A stretch of DNA of 64,000 nt, from NCBI RefSeq assembly GCF_051172195.1, contig NZ_JBPJAQ010000001.1, positions 3,224,001 through 3,288,000 on the forward strand, given 5' to 3'. The DNA comes from Paludibaculum fermentans_A. Its GTDB lineage: Bacteria > Acidobacteriota > Terriglobia > Bryobacterales > Bryobacteraceae. The translations under genes were made by a program, and so were the position numbers. Shown one piece after another: positions 53,701-61,810 of this stretch. Positions within the stretch are counted from its first letter, which is position 1. Each line of letters begins with the position of its first letter. The notes under the pieces are model-generated. The model did not search any database and was not told the DNA's origin. It saw nothing but the letters and a program-made list of their open reading frames with translations.

Positions 53701-54165
53701 GCGAATGCGGTTGTTGGCAACTGGCAGGTCAATGGGATTCTTACCCTGCACACCGGCCAGCCCTTCACACTCAACTACAACGGCTGCCAAGGCCAATGGA
53801 ATCGCTGCATGCCCGACCTCGTGGCAGGCAAGGATCCCCAGGCTGCCCCGTCCGGCGGACGCAATCCCAGCAAGTGGTTCGACACTTCCGCGGTCGCCAA
53901 GGCTGCTCCCCTCACCGGCGGCAACCTGGGCCTGCAGAGCAACACCGGCCCGGCCACGCGTGTGCTGGACTTCTCACTGTTCAAGGACTTCCGGTTCACA
54001 GAGCGGCTGAGAATGCAGTTCCGCGCGGAAGGTACCAACGTTGCCAACACGCCGCAGTTCAGCGTGCCTGACAATGCTTTGCAGAACTCCACGTTCGGCC
54101 AGGTGACGGCCACCAACGCCGGCTCCGAACGCCATATGCAGTTCTCGCTCCGGTTCCAATTCTGA
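50716..54165 (+). CDS. TonB-dependent receptor, Oar-like, with carboxypeptidase-regulatory domain
   Basis: 1149 residues. A signal peptide (about 1-23, ending LMAQ) is followed by a CarboxypepD-regulatory beta-sandwich (GTIVGTVTDPQGGVIPNAKVTI, about 27-110), a plug domain (VTAQAPLLQTES, GVRSNGQNNFLLNGVDNN, EYGRGAGGVVNV) and a large 22-strand-type outer-membrane barrel ending in an aromatic C-terminus (QFSLRFQF). These receptors import or secrete large substrates across the outer membrane; Oar of Myxococcus is a relative. The ligand is unknown. No SusD-type partner is nearby; CRTAC1 and TPR genes flank it instead. A terminator follows. Confidence 0.95.
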   Translation: MLHVRVTRLLIVGLLFAFCLMAQRDLGTIVGTVTDPQGGVIPNAKVTIKEEATGLVYDVTTNSSGEFVRPALKPGNYTVTGEATGFRRVAQQNIILVGGDRVGVPLSLPVGNVSESVEVTAQAPLLQTESTTLGADLGKKVVSELPLGGQRTFAYLARLSPGVLQAENGARDATGGGFSANGVRSNGQNNFLLNGVDNNVNVIDFLNQTAFVVGPSVEAIGEMRVLTNGYNAEYGRGAGGVVNVNLKQGTNELHGVLFEILQNDKINANRWEYNKAGKARGPFKQNQYGAAIGGPIIKNKLFMFGDYQGTRITSSGGSIQSLGYGGFYTIPTAAMKSGNFASILGGSAGTDANGNNILTNQIFDPKSNSTVNGQLIRTPFTGNIIPSSRFDPAAAKIMALYPATNQPIIAGNTPRNDYFVSTAGNQNTDQGDGRVDYRLSDKDSLFGSLSWSNLNKYNEPFLPGALDGTPFSAVTEEDLSRNAQISYTRVWSPSIVSETRVGFSRLVTSRVGANPDKDLYKEFGIGGYNPMTALNGGLPQMQFATGGYTQIGANDWLPSKEYSNVWDFIQNVSILKGHHSYKFGAEFRPIKFPFFQVPYPHGEMNFNRNETAYPSVAGSLNTTTGDDMASFLLGNVNNGRISTNNFISSEKLAWAFFAQDDWKISPKLTINIGLRYELFSPIGEKFARQSNFVYDNLTLYIPKGKDQNAPLPPNFATAFPNVKVSRGEVDKYMIPWDKTNLAPRIGFAYNWKDNTVLRGSYGIFYGGEENQGGNPNRGESVPFNQSTDLARPGASSIFDVNPFFANGFSAGYPINVFSLDAPVSFRGVARNFRSSLVHKWSAAVQREMPWQTSLELAYVGNHQSHQLFQPDWNACPNLGTTAAISCNSLRPTPYIGGISGTASFGFGDYHGMTAKFDKRYSNGLVLMAAYTYGHALANTGTTLSGSTGFGILDPRNYSSSYSTAAWDLRHNFVSNFSYELPFGKGKTYGSNMNKVANAVVGNWQVNGILTLHTGQPFTLNYNGCQGQWNRCMPDLVAGKDPQAAPSGGRNPSKWFDTSAVAKAAPLTGGNLGLQSNTGPATRVLDFSLFKDFRFTERLRMQFRAEGTNVANTPQFSVPDNALQNSTFGQVTATNAGSERHMQFSLRFQF

Positions 54166-54206
54166 TCCCAGAGGATCACGAAGAACGACCGGCGAGTGTA
54201 CGATAC

Positions 54207-54238
54207 AAAAGGCCTCACCCTTCGGGGTGGGGCCTTTT
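54207..54238 (+). terminator. Rho-independent terminator after the receptor gene
   Basis: AAAAGGCCTCACCC pairs with GGGTGGGGCCTTTT around a TTCG tetraloop, with one T-G pair. The terminal TTTT supplies the U-tract, and the upstream AAAA could make it work on both strands. It lies 41 bp after the stop. Confidence 0.9.
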
Positions 54239-54315
54239 CGCGACAGGGGACTGATTGTGCCGAAGATGGATTTGGAGCTGTTCACAGCAAGGCGTGGAAA
54301 CGGGAGCGAGACCGC

Positions 54316-57300
54316 GTGAAGCGCAGAGAGTTTTTGGCGGGCCTGGCGGCCGGCGGCTTATTCACCTCCCGCGCGCACGCCTTTGCCCCCTATCCCGTGA
54401 AGTTTCGATTGGCCCCGCCCTATGCGCCGGCTCTTTCGTTCGTCGAGGCCGGCTCCGACGAGTTTAGCGGCGAGAAGGCTGCTCTCGAGCTCGAGCACCG
54501 CCTCTCAGGCGTCGTTCGCGAGGGATCCCTCTCTTTCTCAAAGAGCTGCCGCGGAGGGTCGCCGGCACCCCGCTCGTACGAGACCATTGCCGAAGGCGTG
54601 TCCAAAGGAGTTTTCGGGGCCGAGGAAGGCATCGCCGAAGGCTGGGCCCGATGGCGGGCCTCCCTGGGGGCAGTGCGATCGGCGCGGTTCTATACTCTGC
54701 CGGAGAACGTCGCCCGCTTCGACATCCGCGCGCTGCGCGATGGGCGTTTGGAGCACCGCACCGGAGCCTGGCGCGTCGAATGGGACGGCGCCGAAGTGAC
54801 CCGTCTGGAGCCGCTGGAAGAGACCCTCGTGCGCGGTGACAAGCCCTGGTTCCGAGACGTGACGGGGCATGCGTTCGAGAAGGATCAAGCGTTTCGCGAG
54901 CAACTGGCGCGCGGCGTGCCGTACTGGCGAGCCCGGCTGGATCCGGCCTGCGGCCTGGATGTATACGGAGAGAACGGTGTCGCGGTAGCCGATATCGACG
55001 GGGATGGACTGGACGAGATCTACGTCTGCCAACCCGGTGGACTGCCCAACCGCCTGTACAAGTGGGATGGGGAACGGCTAAAGGACATCTCGGCCGAAGC
55101 CGGACTGGATCTTCTCGACGACACTGCCTGCGCGCTCTTTGTGGACCTCCGCAATAGCGGGCAGCAGGACCTTGTACTGGTGCGCTCAAACCTGCCCATG
55201 CTGTTCCTGAATGATGGGCACGGCAAATTCCAATACGCTCCGGATGCATTCCGGTTTGCCACCAAACCGCAGGGCTCGTTCACGAGCGTCGCCGCCGCTG
55301 ACTTCGATCGGGATGGGCGCCTGGACCTCTACTTCTGCTGCTATGTGTACTACCAGAGCGAAGCGCAGTACCGCTATCCGGTGCCGTATCACGACGCGCA
55401 GAACGGCCCTCCGAACTTCCTGTTCCGGAATCGGCTGAACGAGAAGCCCGGCTACTTTGAAGATGTGACAGCCGCCGCTGGCCTGGACCACAACAACAAC
55501 CGGTTCAGCTTCGCGGCCACATGGTGCGACTACAACGGCGATGGTTGGCCGGACCTCTACGTGACGAATGATTTCGGGCGGAAGAACCTCTACCGCAATG
55601 TGGAGGGGCACTTTCGGGACGTGGCCGAAGAGGCAGGCGTTGTCGATCTCGGTCCGGGCATGAGCGCGGCGTGGCTGGACTACGATGGCGATGGCCGCCC
55701 GGACCTGCTGGTTTCCAACATGTGGAGCGCCTGCGGCCAGCGTGTCGTCAATGATCCCGCCTTCGGGCCGGTGCAGAAGGATCCAGCGCTGCTGGCAGCC
55801 TACCGGCACCACGTGAAAGGCAACTCGCTGTACCGTAACCTGGGTGACGGCCGTTTTGAATATACCGGCGATTCGCAAGGCATCGAGATGTGCCCGTGGT
55901 CGTGGTCGTGCGATGGCACGGACGTGGACAACGACGGCACGCCTGAGTTGTATGTGGCCTGCGGGATGGTGAACAACAACGGGTCGACTGACCTGATGAG
56001 TTACTTCTACCGGCAGGTGGTGTCGAAGTCGCCCGTGCGCCAAACGGCGGCACCGGCCTATGAGAACGGCTGGAACGCGATCAATCAGCTGATCCGGCAG
56101 GACTACTCCTGGGCGGCTCCGGAGCCGAACATGTTCTTCGCGCGGCGGGCGGGACGCTACTACAACTTCTCCGGGGTGAGCGGCCTGGATTTTGCGGAGG
56201 ACAGCCGCGCTTTCGCCTTCACCGACATCGATGGCGACGGCAATCTGGACGTCATCCTGAAGAGCCGCTGCGGCCCCCAGGTACGCGTGTTGCAGAACGA
56301 CTGCGGCGCAGGACGGAACAAGCTGGTGCTGGCGCTGCGCGGGACGAAATCGAATCGAGACGCCATTGGCGCGCGAGTCGAGGTCGACGGGCAGGTGAAG
56401 TGGATCGCAGCCGGATCGGGCTACCTCTCGCAGCATACAAAGAGGCTTCACTTCGGCCTGTCGCAGCGGCCGCGGGCCGAAAAGGCAACGGTCACCTGGC
56501 CGAACGGCGTGCGGCAGGAGCTTGGTTCGTTGGCGGCGGGCTTCCTGTATGAGGTGGAGGAGGGCCGGACGGCGGTTGTTGCCAAGCCGCTGGCCAAGGC
56601 ATCGGAGTGGCCGAAGGGGCCCGCCGTGGCGGCCGACAACGTGTCGCGGCTGCACTCCACCTGGTTCTGGGAGCCTGTGCCGCTGCCGGAGAAACGCCGC
56701 GGTCCTGGCCTATTGGTGGTTCATGCCGGCGAGACGCTGCCCACGATTGACGGCCCGGTGGACCGCCTGGATCTGCGGCAGGCGCCCGCGGAACTGGCCG
56801 CGGCCTACTCGATCCTGCGGCGTTATCTGTTCGACTACCGGGTGGAGTTGGAGACTCCGTTGTGGCTGCTGATCGACGGGGAGAGCAAAGTCCGGAAGAT
56901 CTACGCGGAGCCGCCGCAGGCCAGTGCGTTGCGGGCCGATCTGCAGTCGCTGGGCGGTCCCCTCCCGGAGGCACGCGGCCTGCCGTTCCAGGGTGTCTAC
57001 ACCGGACGGCCCCGGCGCGACTATTACAAATTCGGTGGGGCGCTGCTGCAGGCCGGCTATCCCGAGCAAGCGCTGCCCTATCTCGAGGAGATGCTGAGGC
57101 GCACTCCGGACAATCCGAAAGCGCTGCTGGCGGTAGGCCGAATTCACTTGGAAGGAAAGCGTTTCGACCTGGCGCGCGGAGTGCTGCAGCGCGCCGTTGA
57201 TCTGGATCCCCGGCTGCCGGAAGGCTGGAACGAACTCGGCGGGGTGGAGGCCCAAGGGGGGCGCTGGACTGAGGCCTTGAAGTATTACGAGAAGGCGCTG

Positions 57301-57768
57301 GCTCTGGCGCCGGACCTGCCCTACGTTCTATTGAATTCGGCCCATGCGCAGGAGGAGTCCGGCCACGGCGCCGAGGCCGAGCGGCTCTTCCGCCGTCTAC
57401 TGGAATTGGAACCAAATAACCGCGATGCGGCGAATGGCTTGGGCTTGCTGCTGGCCAAACAGGGCAAGACCGAAGAAGCGCGGGGACTATTCGAGAAGGC
57501 GATCTCGATCAAGCGCGACGACTCTTCCGCCATCAATAATCTGGGTGTGCTCTATATGAACATCGGGCAGCCGAACGACGCGATCGCGGCCTTCCGCTAT
57601 GGCATCCAGGTGGCGCCGGATGACGACATGCTCTACCTGAACCTGGCCCGGGTCCATGTGCAGATGGGACAGCGGGACAGCGCTCGTGGCGTGATGCGTG
57701 ACCTACTGTTGAGGAAGCCGGACAACGCCATGGCGCAAAAGGCGCTGAAGTCCCTGGAGGGGCAGTGA
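54316..57768 (+). CDS. Tat-exported CRTAC1 (FG-GAP/ASPIC-UnbV) propeller fused to TPR repeats
   Basis: 1150 residues from a GTG at 54316; codons upstream overlap the terminator, so a longer start is unlikely. The leader (KRREFLAGLAAGGLFTSRAHA) is a good Tat signal. After a roughly 200-residue unique region come six or more FG-GAP/VCBS loops (DIDGDGLDEIYV, DFDRDGRLDLYF, DYNGDGWPDLYV, DYDGDGRPDLLV, DVDNDGTPELYV, DIDGDGNLDVIL) and an ASPIC/UnbV domain (GTKSNRDAIGARVEV). The last 260 residues are about seven TPR units. This fuses in one chain the two protein types encoded separately at 46.2-50.4 kb. Its stop overlaps the next start as GTGA. Confidence 0.9.
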   Translation: MKRREFLAGLAAGGLFTSRAHAFAPYPVKFRLAPPYAPALSFVEAGSDEFSGEKAALELEHRLSGVVREGSLSFSKSCRGGSPAPRSYETIAEGVSKGVFGAEEGIAEGWARWRASLGAVRSARFYTLPENVARFDIRALRDGRLEHRTGAWRVEWDGAEVTRLEPLEETLVRGDKPWFRDVTGHAFEKDQAFREQLARGVPYWRARLDPACGLDVYGENGVAVADIDGDGLDEIYVCQPGGLPNRLYKWDGERLKDISAEAGLDLLDDTACALFVDLRNSGQQDLVLVRSNLPMLFLNDGHGKFQYAPDAFRFATKPQGSFTSVAAADFDRDGRLDLYFCCYVYYQSEAQYRYPVPYHDAQNGPPNFLFRNRLNEKPGYFEDVTAAAGLDHNNNRFSFAATWCDYNGDGWPDLYVTNDFGRKNLYRNVEGHFRDVAEEAGVVDLGPGMSAAWLDYDGDGRPDLLVSNMWSACGQRVVNDPAFGPVQKDPALLAAYRHHVKGNSLYRNLGDGRFEYTGDSQGIEMCPWSWSCDGTDVDNDGTPELYVACGMVNNNGSTDLMSYFYRQVVSKSPVRQTAAPAYENGWNAINQLIRQDYSWAAPEPNMFFARRAGRYYNFSGVSGLDFAEDSRAFAFTDIDGDGNLDVILKSRCGPQVRVLQNDCGAGRNKLVLALRGTKSNRDAIGARVEVDGQVKWIAAGSGYLSQHTKRLHFGLSQRPRAEKATVTWPNGVRQELGSLAAGFLYEVEEGRTAVVAKPLAKASEWPKGPAVAADNVSRLHSTWFWEPVPLPEKRRGPGLLVVHAGETLPTIDGPVDRLDLRQAPAELAAAYSILRRYLFDYRVELETPLWLLIDGESKVRKIYAEPPQASALRADLQSLGGPLPEARGLPFQGVYTGRPRRDYYKFGGALLQAGYPEQALPYLEEMLRRTPDNPKALLAVGRIHLEGKRFDLARGVLQRAVDLDPRLPEGWNELGGVEAQGGRWTEALKYYEKALALAPDLPYVLLNSAHAQEESGHGAEAERLFRRLLELEPNNRDAANGLGLLLAKQGKTEEARGLFEKAISIKRDDSSAINNLGVLYMNIGQPNDAIAAFRYGIQVAPDDDMLYLNLARVHVQMGQRDSARGVMRDLLLRKPDNAMAQKALKSLEGQ

Positions 57769-59432
57769 GGCGAACCGCCGCGGTGTTCACCCTGACCCTG
57801 GCCGGAGCAATGGCTGCCTGGCTGGCCGCGCCTGCCCACAGCGCGGAGAGCGCCATTCGTTTCTCCCTGCAAACGGCGGGTTTCCCGCTGGAAAGCTGCG
57901 AAACAGCGGAGCGCCATGCGCCCGAGACCATGGCCGGCGGCGTGGCCCTGTTCGACTACGACCGCGATGGCGACCTCGACCTGTTCCTCACCAACGGCGC
58001 CGACATCAAGACGTTGAAGAAGACTTCGGCGAAGTACTTCAACCGGCTGCTGGCCAACGACGGCAAGGGCCATTTCACCGACGTCACCGAAAAGGCGAAG
58101 CTGGCCGGAACCGGTTTCGACAACGGTGCGGCGGTAGGCGACTTCGACAACGACGGCTGGCCCGATCTCTTTGTCGGCGGTGTTCACAAAAATACGCTGT
58201 ACCGGAATAATGGGGACGGCACCTTCCAGGACGTCACAGCGAAGGCCGGGCTGAATCAGCCGGACAAAGAGTTCGGCCCCCTATGGTCAGTGGGCGGGGC
58301 CTGGGTGGATGTGAATAATGACGGGCGCCTGGACCTGGTGGTGGTGAACTATCTGGTGTGGGATGCGGCGACCGAGCCCGTTTGCACCGGCGAAGGCCAC
58401 CGCGAGTACTGCCATCCCAAGATGTACAAGCGCTCGCCCAACCAGCTCTATCTCAACAACGGCGACGGCACGTTCACCGATGCATCCGCTTCCTCAGGAC
58501 TGCGAGCGCACCCCGGCAAGGGCATGGGCATCGCGGTGGCCGACTACGACCTGGACGGCCTGATGGACATCTTCGTCGCCAACGACAAGGTGTACAACAG
58601 CCTGTTTCACAACAAGGGCAATGGCCGCTTTGAAGAGGTAGCGTTCTCGGCCGGGGTAGCGCTGGTGGACAGCGGCGACTTCATCTCCGGCATGGGCGTC
58701 GACTTCAACGATCTGGACAACGACGGGTATCCCGACATCGTGCTGGTGGCGCTGGACGACGAGACCTTTCCGCTCTACCGGAATACGGGCAAGGGCGAGT
58801 TCGAAGATGCGACGCGGACCAGTGGCATGGGCCCATTGAGCCTGTCCATGGCGGGCTACTCGCCCACCATCGGAGATTTCGACAACGACGGGCGCAAGGA
58901 CATCTTCGTGACGCGGGGCCATGTGCAGTCCCTGCAGGCCGCGCCGCGCATTACGGTGGAGCAGCGCAATACGGTGTTCCACAACCTGGGTAAGCTGCGC
59001 TTTGAAGCCCTGACGGCGGAAGCCGGGCTGGCGGCGGGTCCGGCGCGGCGTCATCGCGGTTCGGCCATCGGCGACCTGAACGGCGACGGGCGCCTGGATA
59101 CGGTGGTGTCGGCGTTGGGCGCCGCACCCGAGGTGTGGATGAACGAAAGCCCGGCGGCTGCGCACTGGCTGGAGATCCAGCTCGAAGGGACGAAGAGCAA
59201 TCGGGACGGCATAGGGGCGCGCCTTCGCGTGGTGACGGCCGGCGGCACGCAGTGGCAACAGGCGTCCACCAGTGCAGGCTATGCGTCTTCCAGCGCCGGC
59301 CCGGTGCACTTCGGCCTGGGCGCGGACGCCGCGATTTCGCTGGTCGAGATCCGCTGGCCCTCGGGCCTGACCCAGCAGTGGAAGGACGTTCGCCCGGACC
59401 GTGTGTGGAAGGTGAAGGAAGGCGTGCAGTAG
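57765..59432 (+). CDS. Secreted CRTAC1-type protein (FG-GAP/VCBS plus ASPIC/UnbV)
   Basis: 555 residues from a GTG overlapping the previous stop. The signal peptide is about 1-27 (TLAGAMAAWLAAPAHS). Seven calcium-loop repeats are visible, including DYDRDGDLDLFL, DFDNDGWPDLFV, DVNNDGRLDLVV, DLDNDGYPDIVL and DLNGDGRLDTVV. The C-terminal ASPIC/UnbV domain has GTKSNRDGIGARLRV and IRWPSGLTQQW. It has the same architecture as the protein at 46245-47879 and is probably a paralogue. It forms an operon with the upstream CRTAC1-TPR fusion. Confidence 0.9.
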   Translation: MRRTAAVFTLTLAGAMAAWLAAPAHSAESAIRFSLQTAGFPLESCETAERHAPETMAGGVALFDYDRDGDLDLFLTNGADIKTLKKTSAKYFNRLLANDGKGHFTDVTEKAKLAGTGFDNGAAVGDFDNDGWPDLFVGGVHKNTLYRNNGDGTFQDVTAKAGLNQPDKEFGPLWSVGGAWVDVNNDGRLDLVVVNYLVWDAATEPVCTGEGHREYCHPKMYKRSPNQLYLNNGDGTFTDASASSGLRAHPGKGMGIAVADYDLDGLMDIFVANDKVYNSLFHNKGNGRFEEVAFSAGVALVDSGDFISGMGVDFNDLDNDGYPDIVLVALDDETFPLYRNTGKGEFEDATRTSGMGPLSLSMAGYSPTIGDFDNDGRKDIFVTRGHVQSLQAAPRITVEQRNTVFHNLGKLRFEALTAEAGLAAGPARRHRGSAIGDLNGDGRLDTVVSALGAAPEVWMNESPAAAHWLEIQLEGTKSNRDGIGARLRVVTAGGTQWQQASTSAGYASSSAGPVHFGLGADAAISLVEIRWPSGLTQQWKDVRPDRVWKVKEGVQ

Positions 59433-59493
59433 GCCTCCATTGTGTGTGCTGGTAGAAGGCAGTAAGCTGAGGACCAACAGGGAGGGAGCACTG

Positions 59494-60609
59494 ATGATGA
59501 ACCGGCGAACCCTGATTCAGACGCTGATTGCGGCCGTGGCGCAGCGCTTGGCGGCGGCGCCCGCGGCAGCCGTGCCCGCGCGTACAAAGAGGCTGGTGCT
59601 GGTGACCATCGGCGGCATCCGCAGGCAGGAGAGCTTCTCGGAAAAAGGCATCGTCAATGTTCCGCGCCTGTTCAACGACCTGCTGCCGCAATCGCTGTTC
59701 TACCCCTTCACGGTGAACGAAGGCGTGACGTCGCACTTCAACTCCATCGCCAGCATCCTCACCGGTGTGTGGCAGCATGTGGACGACTGGGGTTCAGAGA
59801 AGCCGGCGCACCCGACCATGTTCCACTACCTGAAAGCGGGGCGGCCGGCCGATCCCAACGACTGCTGGGTGGTGACCAGCAACAAGCAGCTCACCGCGAA
59901 CATCAGCCCGGGCATCAACGTGATCCTCGCCAAGCAGCTTCTCATCGAAGCAGTGGAGCGCATCATCATGGGCCAGAGCTCGCGCAAGACACTGGAGCGC
60001 GAACAACTGCTGCAGGAGATGAAGGCGGTGCTCGAGACCGACTACGAGCGCATCGGCTGGGGCGTACCCGCCACCTCGACCTTCCAGGATCCGACGGTGA
60101 AGAAGACCTTCGTCGATGCGCTGGCGGGCTTTATTCACGGCCCCACGGCGCCTGTCAGCGGCGATGAGCTCACGCTGACCGTGGGCATGGAAGTGTTGAA
60201 GCGCCTGGCGCCGTCGATGCTGATGATGAACTTCTCCGATGTCGAGGTGGCGCACTCGGGTTCCTACTCGCTGCACCTGGGCGGCATCCGCCGGTCGGAC
60301 ATGTTGTGCCACAAGCTGTGGCAGTTCATCCAGGCCAGCCCCGATTTGAAGGAGAATACGACGCTGCTGATCATGAACGAGTTCGGGCGCGATCCGGATG
60401 GATCGAGCACCAATGGGTTCTTCAATCACCGGACGGATACCGAGACCTGCCGCATGGCCTGGAGCATGCTGCTGGGCCCGGCCATTCGCAAGCCGCAGGT
60501 GGTGGAGCGCGTCGTGCGCCAGATCGACTTCGCGCCGTCGATGGGTTCGTGGATGGGCTTTGAGACCATCAAGGCGGCGGGTGCGCACCTGCCGGAGATT
60601 GTTGGTTGA
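59494..60609 (+). CDS. Alkaline-phosphatase-superfamily-like secreted protein
   Basis: 371 residues from the ATG at 59494, behind GGGAGGGAG. The leader (MNRRTLIQTLIAAVAQRLAAAPAAA) has a twin-arginine look. LVLVTIGGIRRQESF, then GVTSHFNSIASILTG and LLIMNEFGRDPDG, resemble the strand-loop layout of alkaline-phosphatase/sulfatase-fold proteins, but the usual metal-binding Asp and nucleophile at the first strand (DG.R in many members) are not standard here (GGIRR). The call is by fold resemblance and activity is uncertain. It ends 4 bp before the next gene. Confidence 0.6.
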   Translation: MMNRRTLIQTLIAAVAQRLAAAPAAAVPARTKRLVLVTIGGIRRQESFSEKGIVNVPRLFNDLLPQSLFYPFTVNEGVTSHFNSIASILTGVWQHVDDWGSEKPAHPTMFHYLKAGRPADPNDCWVVTSNKQLTANISPGINVILAKQLLIEAVERIIMGQSSRKTLEREQLLQEMKAVLETDYERIGWGVPATSTFQDPTVKKTFVDALAGFIHGPTAPVSGDELTLTVGMEVLKRLAPSMLMMNFSDVEVAHSGSYSLHLGGIRRSDMLCHKLWQFIQASPDLKENTTLLIMNEFGRDPDGSSTNGFFNHRTDTETCRMAWSMLLGPAIRKPQVVERVVRQIDFAPSMGSWMGFETIKAAGAHLPEIVG

Positions 60610-60613
60610 TGGC

Positions 60614-61810
60614 ATGGCTGCTCCTGACTACAAAGAGTTGATCTCGCGGTTGCCACGGACGTTCGGTCCGGCGCTGAACGATCAGCTGCACCAGTGGGAG
60701 ATGTTGTTCCCGGCTGAGCAGCGCCAGTTGAAGGCGCAGATGGACTGGCTGGCCGCCCTGCCGCCGGCCGAGTTCAAGACCCTGTTCGCCGCGGTGGTTC
60801 AGGTGGAAGACCGCATGGATCTGCCGAAGTGGCAGCCGGGGTCGACGGGCCTGAGCATCCATGACGTGGGGGTCATGGCCCGGTCGCCGCTGTACCCGCA
60901 GTGGCGGCAGCAGGTGGAAAAGGTCTTTGCGCACATCGACGACTCCGTGCAGGCCTCAGGGGTGAACAAGCCGGTGCCGCGGCTGGTGTTCTCCATCCTG
61001 CCCTCCGGCCTGCCCAAGCCCGTGGATCCGCTTTGGCCCGAAGTGGCGGAACTGGGCCGCTGGGTGCAGCTCGACCGGCCGTTCCTCAAAGTGGAAGAGG
61101 TGCTGGTGCCGGCGGTGGTCAAGCGGAAGATGCCCGCGGGCCTGGAAGCCGATGAGACCACCTGGGTGATCGAGTGCCGCAAATGCCTGTCGGGCGAGGC
61201 CGGCGGCGTGACCAGCCTTTCGTGGGATGCGCTGGAGAAGGTACGCCGCGAGTTCCTGAACCGGTTGAACGGCATCAGCCGCGACATCAAGTCGGCCGAC
61301 CAGACAACCAACGAGCTGAAGCGGATGGACATCCGCAAGCTGCTGGATCCGGCCACCGGAGACAGTCCGCGGTTGCGCGAGTTTCTGCGCGGCATCTTGC
61401 TGAGCGGCAACGGGTCGCTGGTTTTCAATAACTCGTTTGTCCAGTGGGCTGCCTCAGAGGCATTGCGCCGGGCCCAACCGCAGGTGCTGTTCGCCGGCTT
61501 CGGGCTGCGTCAGAAACTGAAGCCCTTCAGCAGCGTGGTTTTGTTCGAGGACCAGAACCGGTCGAACCCGACCCCGGACCAGGATGATCCCGCCGGCTCG
61601 TTGACGGATGCGGCGTTCCTGGCTCAATATGTCTACCTCGCGGCGCGGCGCGTCCCGGCCTATCAGCGTCACACCGTCTCCGTGTTCGCGCTGGAGGATC
61701 TGGATCGTGTGCTGGTTGTGGATCCGCGCGGCAAACAAGGCGTGCCGCAGAGCCTGACCGCCGAAGCGCTGACGGCCTGGATGGTGGCGTGGCTCGCGGG
61801 CTCGGCTTAG
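60614..61810 (+). CDS. Hypothetical protein, partner of the alkaline-phosphatase-like gene
   Basis: 398 residues from the ATG at 60614. No signal peptide or membrane segment is seen. The N-terminal 100 residues are helical (HQWEMLFPAEQRQLKAQMDWLAALPPAEF); the rest mixes strands and helices with a Cys pair (VIECRKCLSGEAGGVTSLSWDALEKVRREFLNR region) and a conserved-looking LFEDQNRSNPTPDQDDP loop. I do not recognise the family. The 4-bp spacing implies co-transcription with the previous gene. Its stop overlaps the stop of the convergent winged-helix gene. Confidence 0.75.
   Translation: MAAPDYKELISRLPRTFGPALNDQLHQWEMLFPAEQRQLKAQMDWLAALPPAEFKTLFAAVVQVEDRMDLPKWQPGSTGLSIHDVGVMARSPLYPQWRQQVEKVFAHIDDSVQASGVNKPVPRLVFSILPSGLPKPVDPLWPEVAELGRWVQLDRPFLKVEEVLVPAVVKRKMPAGLEADETTWVIECRKCLSGEAGGVTSLSWDALEKVRREFLNRLNGISRDIKSADQTTNELKRMDIRKLLDPATGDSPRLREFLRGILLSGNGSLVFNNSFVQWAASEALRRAQPQVLFAGFGLRQKLKPFSSVVLFEDQNRSNPTPDQDDPAGSLTDAAFLAQYVYLAARRVPAYQRHTVSVFALEDLDRVLVVDPRGKQGVPQSLTAEALTAWMVAWLAGSA

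Noticed and set aside
54196..54315. Upstream extension of the CRTAC1-TPR fusion gene
   Set aside because: It would translate through the terminator hairpin at 54207-54238; the Tat signal begins at the GTG at 54316.
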